In this document: positions 63,632 through 64,000 of the stretch, one piece after another
Layout: each line of letters opens with the position of its first letter
Numbering within the stretch: position 1 is the stretch's first letter
From: Austropuccinia psidii
Lineage: Eukaryota; Basidiomycota; Pucciniomycetes; Pucciniales; Sphaerophragmiaceae
NCBI GenBank assembly: GCA_023105745.1
Contig: JALGQZ010000018.1
Coordinates: 23,431,132 to 23,495,131, forward strand
Direction of reading: 5' to 3'
DNA: 64,000 nucleotides
Program-made: the position numbers and the translations under genes
Notes under the pieces: model-generated
Told to the model about the DNA's origin: nothing
Seen by the model: only the letters and a program-made list of their open reading frames with translations
Database searches by the model: none

Positions 63632-64000
63632 GTAGGATTATTGTGAAAAAATTGAGAAATTTGGGTAACCTCAGCCACGAGTCTTTGTAAAACGTCATCT
63701 CCAATCAGGTAAAAAATATTATTTATTTCACTTTTAATTGAATTACTACACTGAAATAATCAAATTTATATCCATCCTGCAAAGAAACAACATAAAAAAA
63801 TCACCAACAGAATAAATGAGTACTTAGACACACCAATAAATAGAATTGGGTGTGAAAAGCTTTTACTCAAAGTCTATTCTGAGGTTAAATATCCCATTGA
63901 TTTTGTGTTTCAAATGAATCATTTTATATTAAATGAATTGGTGGGTTCATTTTCCCTTATGTGAAACTTTGGTTTGCTAATTTTCAAAATTAATTTGGAG
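63632..64000. other. No supported feature
   Basis: This stretch contains only the possible upstream piece (about 63640-63720, minus strand) of the coding-like fragment, followed by AT-rich DNA to the window edge. Confidence 0.4.

Noticed and set aside
1..64000. CRISPR arrays, rRNA genes, bacterial operons or viral genes
   Set aside because: No regularly spaced repeats, rRNA-like stretches, ribosome-binding sites or viral hallmark motifs were seen; spliced introns show the DNA is eukaryotic.

Overview
The window looks like nuclear DNA of a fungus with a large, very AT-rich, transposon-filled genome, most likely a rust fungus (Pucciniales). The reasons are short spliceosomal introns (56-71 nt) with clear GT...AG ends, a DDE_Tnp_4-type PIF/Harbinger transposase, a Myb/SANT-like gene and a Tet/JBP-like 2OG-Fe(II) dioxygenase of types I know from rust genomes, and tens of kilobases of AT-rich, CpG-poor, gene-free DNA. 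The species cannot be named from sequence alone. No ordinary host gene that is intact was found.

Positions 1-7677 are gene-dense and less AT-rich. I read them as the right part of one PIF/Harbinger element whose left end lies outside the window. It carries a spliced transposase (+), a spliced Tet/JBP-like dioxygenase (-), a decayed fragment resembling a fungal UNC13/MUN-domain gene (-), and a four-exon Myb/SANT-like gene (-). It ends at a GGGGGTGTCAAAG terminus (read from the right) followed by TAA, the expected Harbinger target triplet. Several parts show C-to-T type damage: premature TGA and TAG codons, and lysine where the transposase should have its catalytic glutamate.

Positions 7681-54300 are a gene desert of old repeats. 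It holds a Ty3/Gypsy-like polyprotein remnant on the minus strand (12.7-15.1 kb). It also holds at least three copies of one roughly 2-kb LTR-like repeat on the plus strand (starting at 16507, 32570 and 36674, with a polypurine tract before the first). The third copy is split by about 3 kb that includes a second, badly decayed Harbinger transposase. Simple T-rich and TTTTTA repeats and a few strong hairpins are scattered through it.

Positions 54340-55890 form a GC- and CpG-rich island. Two tRNA-Glu(TTC) sequences, each with a putative 10-nt intron, lie head to head in a 293-294 bp inverted repeat that is about 98% identical. The outer ends of the repeat fall exactly on the tRNA 3' ends. The rest, to 64000, is again AT-rich with no gene I can support, apart from a coding-like fragment near 63.5 kb.

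The most interesting signals are the dioxygenase and host-gene fragment inside a Harbinger element, and the tRNA-ended inverted repeat.
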